NCBI GenBank assembly: GCA_037178855.1
Contig: JASJZC010000007.1
Span: 9,858,001 to 9,922,000 of the forward strand
Reading direction: 5' to 3'
DNA length: 64,000 nucleotides
DNA from: Oscheius sp. JU75
Taxonomy: Eukaryota; Nematoda; Chromadorea; Rhabditida; Rhabditidae
Each line of letters starts with the position of its first letter. Within the stretch, counting starts at the first letter, position 1. Positions 46,498 to 58,064 of this stretch are shown piece after piece. Below the pieces are notes generated by a model. It worked only from the letters and a program-made list of their open reading frames with translations. It did no database searches and was not told the DNA's origin. Position numbers and translations under genes: made by a program.

Positions 46498-47165
46498 ACA
46501 AATATTTGACCATTTCTGTTTCTATCTGAACATCTCGGCTCAATGATTGAAGAACATCCATTTTGCGGCTCGAGAACTGACCAAAACACAAAAGGTTATA
46601 CAGACTTCTGATTTGTGTTCAATACAAAAGACTAAAGCGTGACTTCAATAGAAAGTTGGGTGTTTAGAAGTTTTTGTACATTAGGCTAGACTTATCCACG
46701 AATGAGGTATAGTATAATTTTGTAATTACATATCTAAAATCCTGTTCTCTTTCCAGTCGATCCGATGGTCCAGACAGTTCCCTTCCGCGTCTGATCTTTT
46801 GCCCTGAATACAAATCAGATTTTCCCAATAAAGGCGATGCAATTTTTCAGTCTCTATCAACTGACAGCAATGTCTAGCGTCTCTGATCTTCTTCTCGTTC
46901 ATTTCGATGTCCGTTGCTCTGAACGAGGATACTCCGGGCTACAACGAGTGTGTCCATCACTGCAGGGCGAATTGGGCCTGGTAAGTCGGAGGAAAGCTTT
47001 ATCCAAATCTGTCCTTTTAGGCCTTTCAACTAGACATGCCTCTACAACTGCGCTGCCATCTGGATCGTCAATCATGTTCCTGACATCGGAATCTGAGGAG
47101 TGTGAAATAATAAAGAGCAATGGAAACTTGCATTGTGCACTGACGTTGACTTGGTTCTACCCGTA

Positions 47166-47380
47166 ATTGAGCGCAACCGTTTCTCAGTCATCCCCTCTAC
47201 CTGTAACAATTGTCGCAGCTGTACCTTTGACCGTCCATTTGTTTGATATCGTAGCTGGGTGCTTTTATGTGCACAATACTAATCAGGCGTCTAGACCCTC
47301 CCAAAAGCCTGAAAAGCGATTAAAAAATCCCGTACTCTGAGCGCAACCGTTTCTCAGTCACCCCCTCTACCTGTAACAGA
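47166..47380. repeat. direct repeat of a 44-bp block
   Basis: GAGCGCAACCGTTTCTCAGT...CCCCTCTACCTGTAACA occurs at about 47167-47210 and again at 47339-47380 with one base different. The 128 bp between the copies is not repeated. Confidence 0.75.
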
Positions 47381-48278
47381 TAGAGTGTACAATTATCAGC
47401 TACAGTCTTTTCGAGATTGAGGGGAAAACGCATTCTGCAAACCCGGTGTTGGTTGAAGTAGAGGAGGCTGAGGACAAAAGTGTATTTGTCTAGAAATCAA
47501 TAAATTCCACAGGAGGCTGTTTTGTTACCAAAGAACATATTTCGAGAAGTAGGATGGACGACTGTCTTTTGAACCAGGGTCGAGTGACCAAAGAAGGGGG
47601 GGACAGAATATTACTTACTAATAGTTCATATAAAAGACATAAACTACCGCAACGGTGCGACCTCAAACAGAACTTCCTCTCTCGAAAATTTTATTTTCGT
47701 TTAATTATTACACCTATTTACAGCTTCCAACCTAAAGTTTTTTCCTGGCTTAGGCTGGCAGGCATTTCCACCAAAATGTTTTTTTCTTCTTGTAGTTTGT
47801 TAACAAAACTTCTGCAGCTTAAGCCTTCCGTCTTTTCACTTCTTATTCCCCGATTCACCTTGCTCTCTGATTTCACTGATTTTTTTTGGCTCATGATACA
47901 GAAGCGCTAAGCCAAGAAGAAAGTATCCAAGACATGATGGCAGGAAGACTAGCTGAATCTTTTCATTCAGGATTCCAAGCGTTTGTAAATGTGTTTATCA
48001 CGAATATCTCGACAGTCCATCGAGTTGAAAAGTAGCAAAAAGAGTTACAAATGTTTAAAAAATTTGCATATTCTCTGTCTCTCTCTTTCTTTTCGCGTTA
48101 CCTTCGTTTAGATGGCCCAAACAGTTTCCAGCTTCTCGCACGCGGAATACAAAGCCGGTGGACTTCCATAAAAAGACCCCAATTATACTGTCCACAAATC
48201 TAAATTAGCTGGTCTGACCGGCTAGGTTGTCCTTTTTGCTGCAAATTTCTCCACAGCTCTGAATCTAAACATGTCAAT

Positions 48279-48797
48279 ATGTTTTCAGATAAACGGAGAA
48301 ATATAGAGAAATGTTCTCCCTTGAAATGTTTTTTGCTCAACGGAGACTTTTATGTCGAGAAAAACAGTCTATATGTCTATTTCCTTCAAAAAAGGTGGTT
48401 TACCTCTGCTCATTCATGCGCAATTCAACCTTTCTACTGCGTTGTAAAGGTTGATGTGACGCCGCTCCGCTGCGAATATGAGGGGGCACGCTGCATCACC
48501 AATACGAATAATCAATCACAACGGTTTCGCAAGTTTGTTGGCCCCACAATTAGACCTCTTATCTCGAATTTGCATCTATGTTATTCTTTGGAAGATAATA
48601 GGTCCTTCGCATGTTTTTCTGTAGTTTGTAGGCTTCGAAATTTCCGCGCATTGCTATTTTCGCTATTTTTTTTCCAAATGCTATTTTTCCCAACTAACTT
48701 GCTTTTGTATGCAGAAAGAGACGGCCCAACCATTTGTCAGCTTACTATAATACTGAAAGATTGTTTGATTGCGTTTTTGATGACACAACATTTTTGA
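48279..48797 (+). CDS. uncertain open frame of 172 codons upstream of the F-box gene
   Basis: The frame starts ATG (MFSDKRRNIEKCSPLKCFLL) directly at a TTTTCAG and stays open for 172 codons in AT-rich DNA, which is unusual by chance. It overlaps another open frame (SAYYNTERLFDCVFDDTTFL...) that continues to the F-box 5' leader. Composition is Phe/Cys/Leu-rich. No domain, signal peptide or family was recognised. It could be an exon of an unannotated gene or a chance frame. Confidence 0.22.
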   Translation: MFSDKRRNIEKCSPLKCFLLNGDFYVEKNSLYVYFLQKRWFTSAHSCAIQPFYCVVKVDVTPLRCEYEGARCITNTNNQSQRFRKFVGPTIRPLISNLHLCYSLEDNRSFACFSVVCRLRNFRALLFSLFFFQMLFFPTNLLLYAERDGPTICQLTIILKDCLIAFLMTQHF

Positions 48798-48935
48798 AAT
48801 TAGGGTCTGGTATATATTCAAAAGTAACTGGATTTTTTAACAAACTGTATAGTTTTGAACACTTTGACTATACTTATTATCATTTTTGCCTTCTTTTGTA
48901 TGTTTATAGCCCAAAACTTTGTTTCAGACTAGAAG

Positions 48936-51197
48936 ATGGAGCTTCGAAGCAGTTTTCAGCATTCATCAACTCCTATACCGGATTTATCCATTCTCCAGCG
49001 TCTCCGAAGCAGTTCTAGCCGTCTACAGTCAACAGTTGTGGTCAAGAAGAAGCCTCTGCCATTGATGCAGATCAACAATGATCTTTTGATTGCAGTTTTC
49101 AATAAGGTAACTTGTTCTGAGTACTTTTAACACTTTTTGTTCAGCTGCAACCTCAAGCTTATTGCCGGTTGAATAAGGCTGCTCGAACAGTCCAGAACTT
49201 TGTGAACGAGTATCATTGGAGGATTGCTATCAGAGTAGAAGGAAACTTGAGATTCTGGGTCTCGTACCCGAGAGGAACGGTACGCTTTTAGCAAATTTGG
49301 TTTCCCTTTCTAAGCCAAACTGCTCCAATACTGCCCCATCTCTCATTCAAACTTGAGACTTAGATATCCTGTCAAACCGTTCTTCGCACTTTGTCCCTGT
49401 AAAGTGGCCAATCTCTTGTCCTTGTCCTTACAGTTTTTGACGGTCGCTGCCATCTGAGGTCCATTTATCCTGCCTTCAAGCCTTTGGTGGGCATACGTTG
49501 TTAGTCTGACCCTCTTTTTTAGGTGCTGTCGCTGTGAGATCATCTCATTCTGACAAACTGCCCCTTTTCTGTTTCTCTGTTAATCTTAGACCTGAATTTT
49601 CCGTACGTATTTCACAACTTGGCATTCTATTACCCTGTCAATTGGGTAGCCGTTGCCTCCCGAGTTTCCCTGATCCGACTGAAATCTGAGGTTACATGTC
49701 AGTCTATCATGTTTTCCTTCTCCGTAAACTGAGAGACTGATTCTGTCCCGGTCAGTCTGGTCCTCTCTTCTTACTCTCTTAACTCGTTCATTCAAAAGGG
49801 TTTCTCTGCCAATCTGCTCACGAAAACCTCTCATGTAGTTCAATAATATGATACATTTTCAGAGTCGCTGTGTCAACGTGGAGCTGTTAGTTGACAGTGT
49901 CGACAGGCCATACAAAATTGTTCCTCTCTTCAAAGCCCTGTCAACTTTTTCTGGCTTCACTTTTCCGTCGGTCGACCTCTCATTCCTGGGAATGTATGAG
50001 AAGGTTTGACGCTACGGGTTACCTTTCTATACTCGTTTTTTAAGAAATTCGCTCCTACGCAACGCGATCTCCTGATACAGTTCTTCGATAATAGAATTTG
50101 GCGAAACTGCAAAGCTATTGCCGACAAGGAAGATAATCTGCTCATGAAGTATGTGTCTATCGTGAAGCCGACCATTGTTATTCTCAATGCGCTCCCGAAG
50201 AAAAACCTTCCGGTATGATTTGTTTTATGCTTTACAGTTTTCAAATTCAGGGTTATGTGAAGAAGCTAGAAGTAGATGCACTCGATACGGAGAAGATACT
50301 TGAAACGTTGCCCAAGCTGCCATCACTGGAACAATTGAGGGTTAACAGTACCTACAAGCACGACGAGATCCATCTGTTTTTCGAGAACATTGTCCGGGTA
50401 GGCCTCCTCAATACATTTTAACCCCTCTAGAAGGATGTATCAGTAACAAGCTTAGAACTAAAGCATGTAAAATCACGCTCGTATATCATCGACAGTCAAA
50501 GAAATTTTTTGGTAACCAACAGATACGCAGCATATTCCCGAATAGTCTCGACAGCCGTGTTCAATTCCCCCCTTCCCCCTCTCATGGTCTTCACATACCA
50601 TACGTCTGCTCAGCATGTCTTACGTTTACCTTCGGGTTGTTTGGAGGATTTTCCAGATGCAGTACCATCCGTACCGTCTCGGTAGATAGCCAAATCTTAC
50701 TCGTATAGATAACCGGCAGTTTGCGCGTACATCATCCTAACTGTGTCTTATTTCAATTTTTCAGCTTTGGAAGAACAAGAAGCTTGGAAACTTTATTCTG
50801 ATCCAAACGAACATTGATTTCATCTTCGAGGCCTTCGATGTCCGATCTGCACGGCTTGAGCTCTGGGCCCGCGAAACCTTCAAGGAGCTGTACTACCTAC
50901 TCAAGCACAAGTTCTTCGTCTATCCTGACATTCAAGCTCGTTCGTCGGGAAGCAATGCCAAGGTAGTTTCCGTTCAATTCATGAATTTACCAACTTTTTC
51001 AGAAAGACTACGTGGGAACCATCAATCTTCTGATGACCTGTGACGGTTCAAGGAAACAAGCCGCTCTGATGATCCATTTCGCTGCTTCGAAGGACGAAAA
51101 TAGACAGTGCTGCGCCGACACCATGACTTTCTGTACAGACATGGACAACATTAGATTCGATGAGAAGTATCGTCCTGTTATTCAAAAGCGGAGCTAG
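48936..51197 (+). CDS. nematode-type F-box protein
   Basis: Seven exons (48936-49106, 49145-49279, 49863-50003, 50045-50212, 50251-50397, 50765-50962, 51003-51197) encode 384 residues, all junctions in phase 0. After a Ser-rich N-terminus, residues about 44-80 form an F-box-like segment: LPLMQINNDLLIAVFNKLQP then CRLNKAARTVQNFV. The remainder resembles the lineage-specific substrate side of nematode F-box proteins (LEVDALDTEKILETLPKLPS; FEAFDVRSARLELWARETF) without a named domain that I can confirm. F-box proteins bring substrates to SCF ubiquitin ligases; such families expand rapidly in worms. An acceptor (GTTTCAG) lies 8 bp before the ATG, suiting a trans-spliced or short leader. Confidence 0.78.
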
Positions 51198-52502
51198 GAG
51201 CTTACTGACTCATCTTGGGTGCTATATTAAACATACTTAATCTTACTGCTGTGTACGATAATTTTGTGACTACGCTAGTAATAGTGTTAAACAAGAGAGT
51301 CATTGTCTACTATGCTGCTACGAGTGTAGATGATAGCCAATTTTTAGCCGTCTCAACCATGCACAGACTATTTTGCCAAAAAACAGAAAAACTTAATGTT
51401 CGTGGTAATTTTGATTCGAGCTTGAGTCGGAATCGTCATTTGGATTTCTTTCTTTTCCCTCTGGGGGCGTTACGTTTTTTTATCGAAAGTATACAGTGGT
51501 CAGTCTCAGGAGAAAGACATGGATTTGACTTGTTGTACGAAGTATAGTTTACTTTTTATTCAACTTCATCGAACACCTGATTGTTCACTTTTTGCTCTTT
51601 TAGAACAAGCTCAGGGGAAAGTCAAACCCTTTTTTCTTTAAAGGTTCCACTTTTTCACAAATCCAGAATGTTCACTTTTTGTCGAAATTCACAGAATTTA
51701 CTAGTACTACTGTGAATTCCTATAAGTTTGTAAGAAAAGTATTTAGCGACATGGCACTAGCTTCTTCTTCTCTCAAGTAGACCATTTTCACACTAATGAA
51801 GTTACAAACCAGCTACTATTCGGAAGATACAAGCACTCAGAGTATCATCACTGGTGTATTTCAGAAATTCAAGATACAAAAAGAGCACTAGGTTTTGCGA
51901 CTGGTCTTCGACAACGAGTACATAGCCGCGCTTTCAGAAATTTGAAAGACATTGGGGGTATGAATCCAGCCGGCTCTGAGATAGCCCGAGTTGAACCGCT
52001 GTGCAAAGTTTCAGACAAGACTATTAGAAGACGTGGAAAAAAATGAGGTAAAAACTTTTTTGTTTAACACTTTTATTGTTTTAGAAGTTAGCACTAATGG
52101 GAGAGATTTTGTAAGGAAGGTGACAGTATAACAGAGATAATTTGACAAGGTCATGTAGAAAAAAACTTTATACTTTGCCTCCCCATGATTATATCAGTAA
52201 AAAAAAGAACAGAAGGGTTGCTGGCGAAAGCGTAACGTTCCAAAATAACTCTGTTATGTTCTCTTGAGTTTTTAACCTACGAAAACCTGGTGCTCACAAA
52301 GTAGCCTCTTACCTTTGAGGACTGTTCAATATTTATAAATCAATATTCACCAGTTATTAGTTACTTTCCCTGGACTATACGACCTATAAAGGCTACTATT
52401 CCACCAAAACAAAAAATTCTGATCTTTAGTTTAGCCAATCAAAGAGCAATAAATCCGTCACATGATGGCTGTATACTGTTTCAAACGGCTATCAGTAGGG
52501 TA
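51198..52502. other. intergenic region between the F-box and SLC7 genes
   Basis: A 110-codon open frame without an ATG (51215-51547) directly follows the F-box stop and is probably UTR or chance. No other feature was seen. The last few hundred bases should hold the promoter of the SLC7 pair. Confidence 0.35.
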
Positions 52503-54397
52503 ATGGGCCGTAAAGAGTCCAACCGGATAGGGCTACTAGAAGCGATCGCCTACATTGTTGGCAACATTATTGGCACAGGTATTTCCATATTTTCCCTACT
52601 TTTTTTAATAACCATGCTAAGGTATCTTCGTCTCTCCTAAAGGAATCCTCGAACATGTTGGTTCCGTCGGATTGTCTCTCATTCTCTGGGTCGTTTGTGC
52701 CCTCATTAACATGGTTTCAGCAGTGGTAAATGCATTTGAGTGTTAAAAACACAGAAGAGTTAAGAACTTCATCGAATTGGGCAGTAGTATCCCAGAATCT
52801 GGAGCTGAATTAAGTTATGTGACTTACATTGGATGGCATCCGATCGGCTTCGCAATCCTTTGGCTAAGTGCCGTCATTCAGAGCTCCTGTAGCGGAGCAA
52901 TTCTCTTTGTCACCTTTGGAAACTACATTATGCAAGCTTTGGAGCCTGTAGTCTGTCTTACACACTCGACACAACAACTGGCTGTAAAGTTTTTCGGGTT
53001 TGGACTGATGTGTAAGTAACAACACTTTGTTTTTTTATTGTTTCCAGTTTTCCTAACAGTTTCGAACATGTACTCTCTGCGGAAAATTGCCGCCAAAATA
53101 CAAACCGTCTCAATGTTTTCTAAGGTCTTCACACTTGTCTGCATTATAGGTGTCGGCTTCTACTTTCTTATATTTAAAGGTATCAGGAAATTTACATGTG
53201 AATTAAATTTTATAGGGTACACATCTCATTTCAAACCAGATTATGCGTTTTCCGGCTCGCATTGGTCTCCTACAGCCATTGTTCTGGCTATCTACCAAGG
53301 GAATTGGGCGTATAGTGGCTATACGACCATGAACTTTGGTACGGAAGAGGTCGAACAGAGCAACTTTTCAAAGTAGGGGATTTTTGTTTCAGTAACAGAG
53401 CGTATCAGAACTCTTACTCGGGCGGTGTTTGGTGGCCTGGGACTCGTCACAGTCATTTATATTTTGACAAACATTGCCTACTTCACTGTGCTAACGCCTA
53501 AAGAGATTTTGGAATCGGAGGCTGTTGCTACGGTCAGTATTTTTGTCTTTGTTTCTCTGTCTCCTTGTTTCCCTGTTTTTATGTCTTTTTGACTCTTTGT
53601 TTTTCGTTACGCTAGTTTCAGCTATTCATTCAAAAGACACTCGGTCAAGGAGCAGCATATGCAATGCCCGGTCTCATTGGACTCCTGTTGATCGGAACCA
53701 TGAACTCGGACGTATTTGCCTGGAGCAGGTTCATGTTGGCAGGAGCTCGAAAAGGAATGATGCCCACAGCGTTTGCTCTAGTTCATCCAAATAATGATAG
53801 TCCAAGAGTTTCTGTCCTCGCACATGTAAGAACAAGTATCCATTAAGGAGTGACAATGACATTTCAGACAACATTCTGTGTCTGTTTCTCCTTCATGGGG
53901 AATGTTGAAACACTTATCAAGTACATTTCAATTGTGGGAATGATTCGCACCTGTTTCACGGTTATTGCTTTGATTGTGATCAAGCTCAAAAAAGTTCCTG
54001 TAGCAAAAAATGCTGTCAAAGTTTGTCACATGCCAATCTTGTATCCTTGTTCTTTAGTTCAGCATTTTCTGGCCTTTCCTCAATCTAGCCCTCCAACTTG
54101 GCCTCATTTCCATCCCATTTGTTCAAGATTGGGAACCGAATGTGATAGGAATTGGACTGTTTATACTTGCCTCGGCTGCCTACTACATCTTCGTGTATCC
54201 TAAGAAAAAACCCAAGTTTGCATACATGCTGGACGGCAAGTCATACCGCTCCATAATGGTAATGCTTTTCAGATGCGGTTACAAAGTTCTTTCAAAAACT
54301 CCTCTGGACTGTGGTTGATACGGGACCGGAATACCAGACCGAAGTAAACGAAAAAGAGCCGATCAGGGATTCAGAAGACTGGATAGAGAGATTTTAA
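52503..54397 (+). CDS. SLC7 amino-acid transporter light chain, copy 1 (AAT type)
   Basis: The spliced model of about 500 residues has about 12 TM segments and belongs to the L-type/b0,+ amino-acid transporter branch of the APC superfamily. It begins [20 protein letters not shown] with the TM1 motif [20 protein letters not shown]. Further landmarks are [46 protein letters not shown], and [20 protein letters not shown] then [21 protein letters not shown] cysteine in the loop after TM3 (EPVVCLTHS) sits where light chains form a disulfide with an SLC3 heavy chain (CD98/rBAT type). Introns are short, one of 38 nt. The last intron uses a GC donor (G|GCAAGT). Copy 2 begins 200 bp downstream on the same strand. 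Confidence 0.92.
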
Positions 54398-54530
54398 TGC
54401 AAAGCTACACTTTTGTAACCTCAAGTAAAGAGATCTCAATGTTGACAGAGATTCAATTTCTTCAAGAGAGAGAGAGACAGAGCGACCGAGAGAAAGTTTA
54501 ACAGAAACAGGGTGAACATCCCTGCTAGCC

Positions 54531-54536
54531 AATAAA
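54531..54536 (+). terminator. poly(A) signal between the two SLC7 genes
   Basis: CCAATAAAGATTGTAA lies 134 bp after the copy 1 stop and 61 bp before the copy 2 ATG. The same 16-base context, CCAATAAAGATTGTAA, recurs after copy 2 at 57605, so the duplicated unit included the 3' end. Confidence 0.65.
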
Positions 54537-54596
54537 GATTGTAAATAAGCGTCCATTCCGTTATCAGCTAGTTAGTAGCTGTTAGTAGCCATCCAG

Positions 54597-57340
54597 ATGG
54601 GGCGAAAAGAAGAAAACCGGCTGGGACTCATTGGAGCCACCTCTTACATCGTCGGCAGCATCGTTGGTTCAGGTTTCACATTCCTCAACTTTGTATTTTT
54701 TTAAAATAAACTTAGGTATATTTGTTGCACCCAGAGGTATTCTCGAGCATGCGGGTTCCATCGGTCTTTCTCTCATTATATGGGTTGTTTGTGCCATGCT
54801 CTCCATGCTGACAGGACTTGTAGGTTCTCTGTTTCCAGAAAACGATCTTTTTTTAGAACTACGTCGAACTGGGAACGAGTATTCCAGAATCTGGGGCAGA
54901 GCTAGCGTATATTTCCTATATGGGCTGGTATCCAATAGCTTTCTCCTTTTTGTGGCTTTCGACAGTTGTTCAAAGGTTTGAAGAGCCTATTTTGTTAGAG
55001 TCGACTTACTTCGAACAGTAATACTCTAGATGACTGTCTCTTCAGTCGATCGATACGATACGGGAGAAACAAACAGGAACTATTATTCTACTTACCCGTA
55101 CCTCCACTAGAGTCAAAAAAATTAGGCAAACTTGAGTAATGCGACGAGCCAGTTTTGTTTCGTACCTTTACTTTGCGGTGACCAGAAAAGTACTCACTTG
55201 TATCAAACGGCAGATGGACATGTCTTTGCTCCTTTTCTCGGAAAATCGCTACAAATTCTTACCCATACCGTCTCATAGTTTAATCCGCAACTACCAACCG
55301 TTCAGGTTACAGTTTTATTTCAGCTCCTGCAGTGGAGCAGTCCTCTTCTTGACATTTGGAGAATACCTTGTCGAAGCCATCAAACCTTTAACTACTCTCT
55401 GCGATTCCACTCAACAATTTGCCATTAAACTCTCCGGCTTCGGCTTGCTCTGTAAGTGACCACCATTTCATCAGCTCTGATAAGCACCGATCGTCGAACA
55501 AAAAGTTCCGTTCCAGTTCTTCTCACAGTCTCGAACATGTACTCTTTGAGACAGATTGCCGGCAAAATTCAAATTGTCTCGATGTTTGCGAAGATTGCTG
55601 CTCTGGCTTGGATCATCGGGATTGGGGCTTACTTCATGATTTTCAAAGGTTAGGACCGGCAAGAGTCGTGATTTAAATCGTAGCAGGAACTATAAGTTTC
55701 ATAGGACATTGTTCCCAAATTCTGCGCACCATTTTCAATGTTGCCATACGTGATTTGAAACGACTGTTTTTCTTTAGGTTACACCCAACATTTTAAGCCA
55801 AGTTATGCCTTCTCTGGATCAAAATGGTCTGCATCACAAATAGTTTTGGCGATTTATCAGGTCCAAACTAAAGATCATAAAGCCATACTTTGTTTTTAGG
55901 GAAACTGGGCCTATGGTGGTTTCACGACATTGAACTACGGAACAGAGGACGTCCAGATTAAAAATTTTAAACAGTTTCAAATTTTTATCCTTAAGATATT
56001 ACCGCTTCCAGAACTCTGCCTCGCGCAGTCCTTGGTGGTCTCGCAATTTCATCGCTGATCTATGTTCTGGCCAATGTTGCCTACTTTTCTGTTCTTACTC
56101 CAGCAGATATAATGAATTCGGATGCTGTAGCTACCGTAAGACTGTATATATCTTGTTTCACAAAATGTTCAGCTTTTTATACAAGACACCCTGGGACAGG
56201 GCGCCGCATATGTAATGCCAGCTCTTGTCGGTCTACTTATAATTGGAACACTGAATTCAGATGTTTTTACCTGGAGCAGGTAATTAGACACCCATTTTTT
56301 GAAAACAAGAAGTTCAGATTCATGTTGGCTGGAGCCAGAAAAGGTCTAATGCCTTCGGCGTTTGCCTTAGTTCATCCGGAGAACGATAGTCCTAGAGTGG
56401 CTGTTCTCACCCATACTCTTCTCTGTGTCGGATTCTCGTTCATTGGAGATGTGGACTCTTTGGTGGATTATCTAACGATTGTCGGAATCATGTGTACCTG
56501 TTTTGCTCTATTAGCGTTGATAATCATCAAATGGAAGAAGATTCCGGTGGCTAAAGATGCTGTCAAGGTATGACAATGGGCTTCCAAGGTGGTTCTGGTT
56601 TAAAATTTGTCGTCTTGTGTCTGTCATCTTCTTTGTCCCTCGAAACAGTTGGATAGTCTTTTTAACTCTCGAGCTCGCTCGGATGTCCTAAGTATACTGT
56701 TCACTTTGTATACCGCTTTTGATCCTGTTTTTTTGCCAGATTGCCAATGACAAAACTGTTCTATATTGATTCTGTCTAGATCATCTCTCTGTGACGGTCC
56801 AGTACATATTTCTTTCTATATAGCAGTCATTGACTTACCCTGTCCCTGCCTATTTCTGGTCTGCTGGGCTGTCCATCTGATTCTGTCAATCAACCCCACT
56901 CTTGTCTCATTCGCAAGCACAATAACAAAACTGCACGACAGTGAAACGTTATTTCAGTTCCACATCTTCTGGCCTATCTTAAACCTGGTTATCAATATCG
57001 CTTTGCTTGTGATCCCATTCATCCAGGACTGGGTTCAATCTGTTGTCGGACTAGGTCTCTTTCTCGGAGGATGTGGTAAGAGTTCAACGTTTTTTGAGAA
57101 AAATCATTTTCAGCCGCCTACTTTGTGTTCATCTATCCAAAAAACAAACCACAGTTCCTCTATAATATCGACAGTAAGGTCCTAAAACAATTGCAAAGCT
57201 TTATGATTTCAGATTCTGTGACATGCGGATTACAAGTACTGTTCTGGACTGTTGTCGACACTGGGCCAGAGTATCAAATCGAGTCAAACAGAGTTGCGGA
57301 CTTGGATCAGGAGAAAGAAGAATATATCGAACGATTCTAG
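54597..57340 (+). CDS. SLC7 amino-acid transporter light chain, copy 2 (AAT type)
   Basis: Tandem paralogue of copy 1, also about 500 residues. It starts MGRKEENRLGLIGATSYIVG then SIVGSGIFVAPRGILEHAGS. It shares the same introns for the most part, with extra or enlarged ones (55.0-55.32, 56.28-56.32, 56.57-56.96 kb). Landmarks: SSCSGAVLFLTFGEYLVEAI, a loop cysteine (PLTTLCDSTQ) for a heavy-chain disulfide, WAYGGFTTLNYGTEDV, KQTLPRAVLGG, AAYVMPALVGLLIIGTLNSD and the tail [20 protein letters not shown]. The ATG directly follows a CATCCAG acceptor and lies 61 bp after the upstream poly(A) signal, as expected of a downstream operon gene. Its last intron has a normal GT donor, unlike copy 1. Confidence 0.92.
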
Positions 57341-58064
57341 CTTGCGTTTTTGCGTTTTTTGATCTCTGAAAGAACGGTTACGGGTTAATAAATAAAGTCA
57401 AGAAGAGATTATAGATCACATTTAGTGGGCGGAAATTCTTTGTTTCCTTTGCAAAATCCCAAAAAAAAAAATATCGGTAGTGATCGAATCAAAGTTACTT
57501 AGTGTTGGAACAAGAATAATTACCTTGTTTTCTTTTATATAGTGTTTGGACATATATTATTGCTCTCGTTTTCAATAGTGAGATAGTCTTGATTAGTAGC
57601 TGCCCCAATAAAGATTGTAACCCTTTGCTCGTCTACCTATTGTCGTCTCTACCACAATGGTATCTACCGGAGATACAACACTTAAATTCATAGCGCTGCG
57701 TACTAACCGCTGAGCAATGGTCCGCTTTGCGCGGTAAGGTGCGTACAGAGAACGTTGCGCTTTCGAGTAATAGACGTCTGTTTTTCCGTAGATTATGTTG
57801 TCAGGGAGGCATGATATGTCGCTGTCCTTTAACCGCTTTCTACAATCTTTGCATTATTTGCCACTTACTTTTTTGCAATGGAACCGGTCATCACTCTCAC
57901 CAAAATACCCGCTACTGTCGCATTTGACATTCTCAAGTAGGTAATCCAGTAATTATCATTGCTGTATTGATCTCAGAAGAGTAACGCTTTATTAGGATAT
58001 TTCCCGCATTTCATCCCCTTACCTAAAGTGCTCTATCACTTTTGGCACCGTAACAGTTTTAATA
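57341..58064. other. 3' flank of SLC7 copy 2
   Basis: Holds AATAAA signals (about 57389 and 57607-57612) and a segment starting AAATTCATAGCGC (57687-57755) that resembles 41486-41556. Within it TACTAACCGCTGAGCAATGG read on the other strand looks like a tRNA D arm. No gene was seen. Confidence 0.35.

Larger units (their letters stand above)
45448..48278. other. gene-poor stretch with small repeats
   Basis: Holds a tRNA-like relic (46.44 kb), a GAGACA microsatellite (46235-46262) and a duplicated 44-bp block (47166/47338). Around 46860-47090 there are cysteine-rich open stretches (NECVHHCRANWAW; TCLYNCAAIWIVNHVPDIGI) flanking a GTAAGT...CTTTTTAG intron, but no splice choice joins them in frame. 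I could not support a gene. Confidence 0.3.

Noticed and set aside
46837-47166. 109-codon plus-strand open frame and overlapping Cys-rich frame
   Set aside because: The frames give conflicting proteins, and no splice choice across the GTAAGT/CTTTTTAG pair keeps the Cys-rich reading open on both sides.
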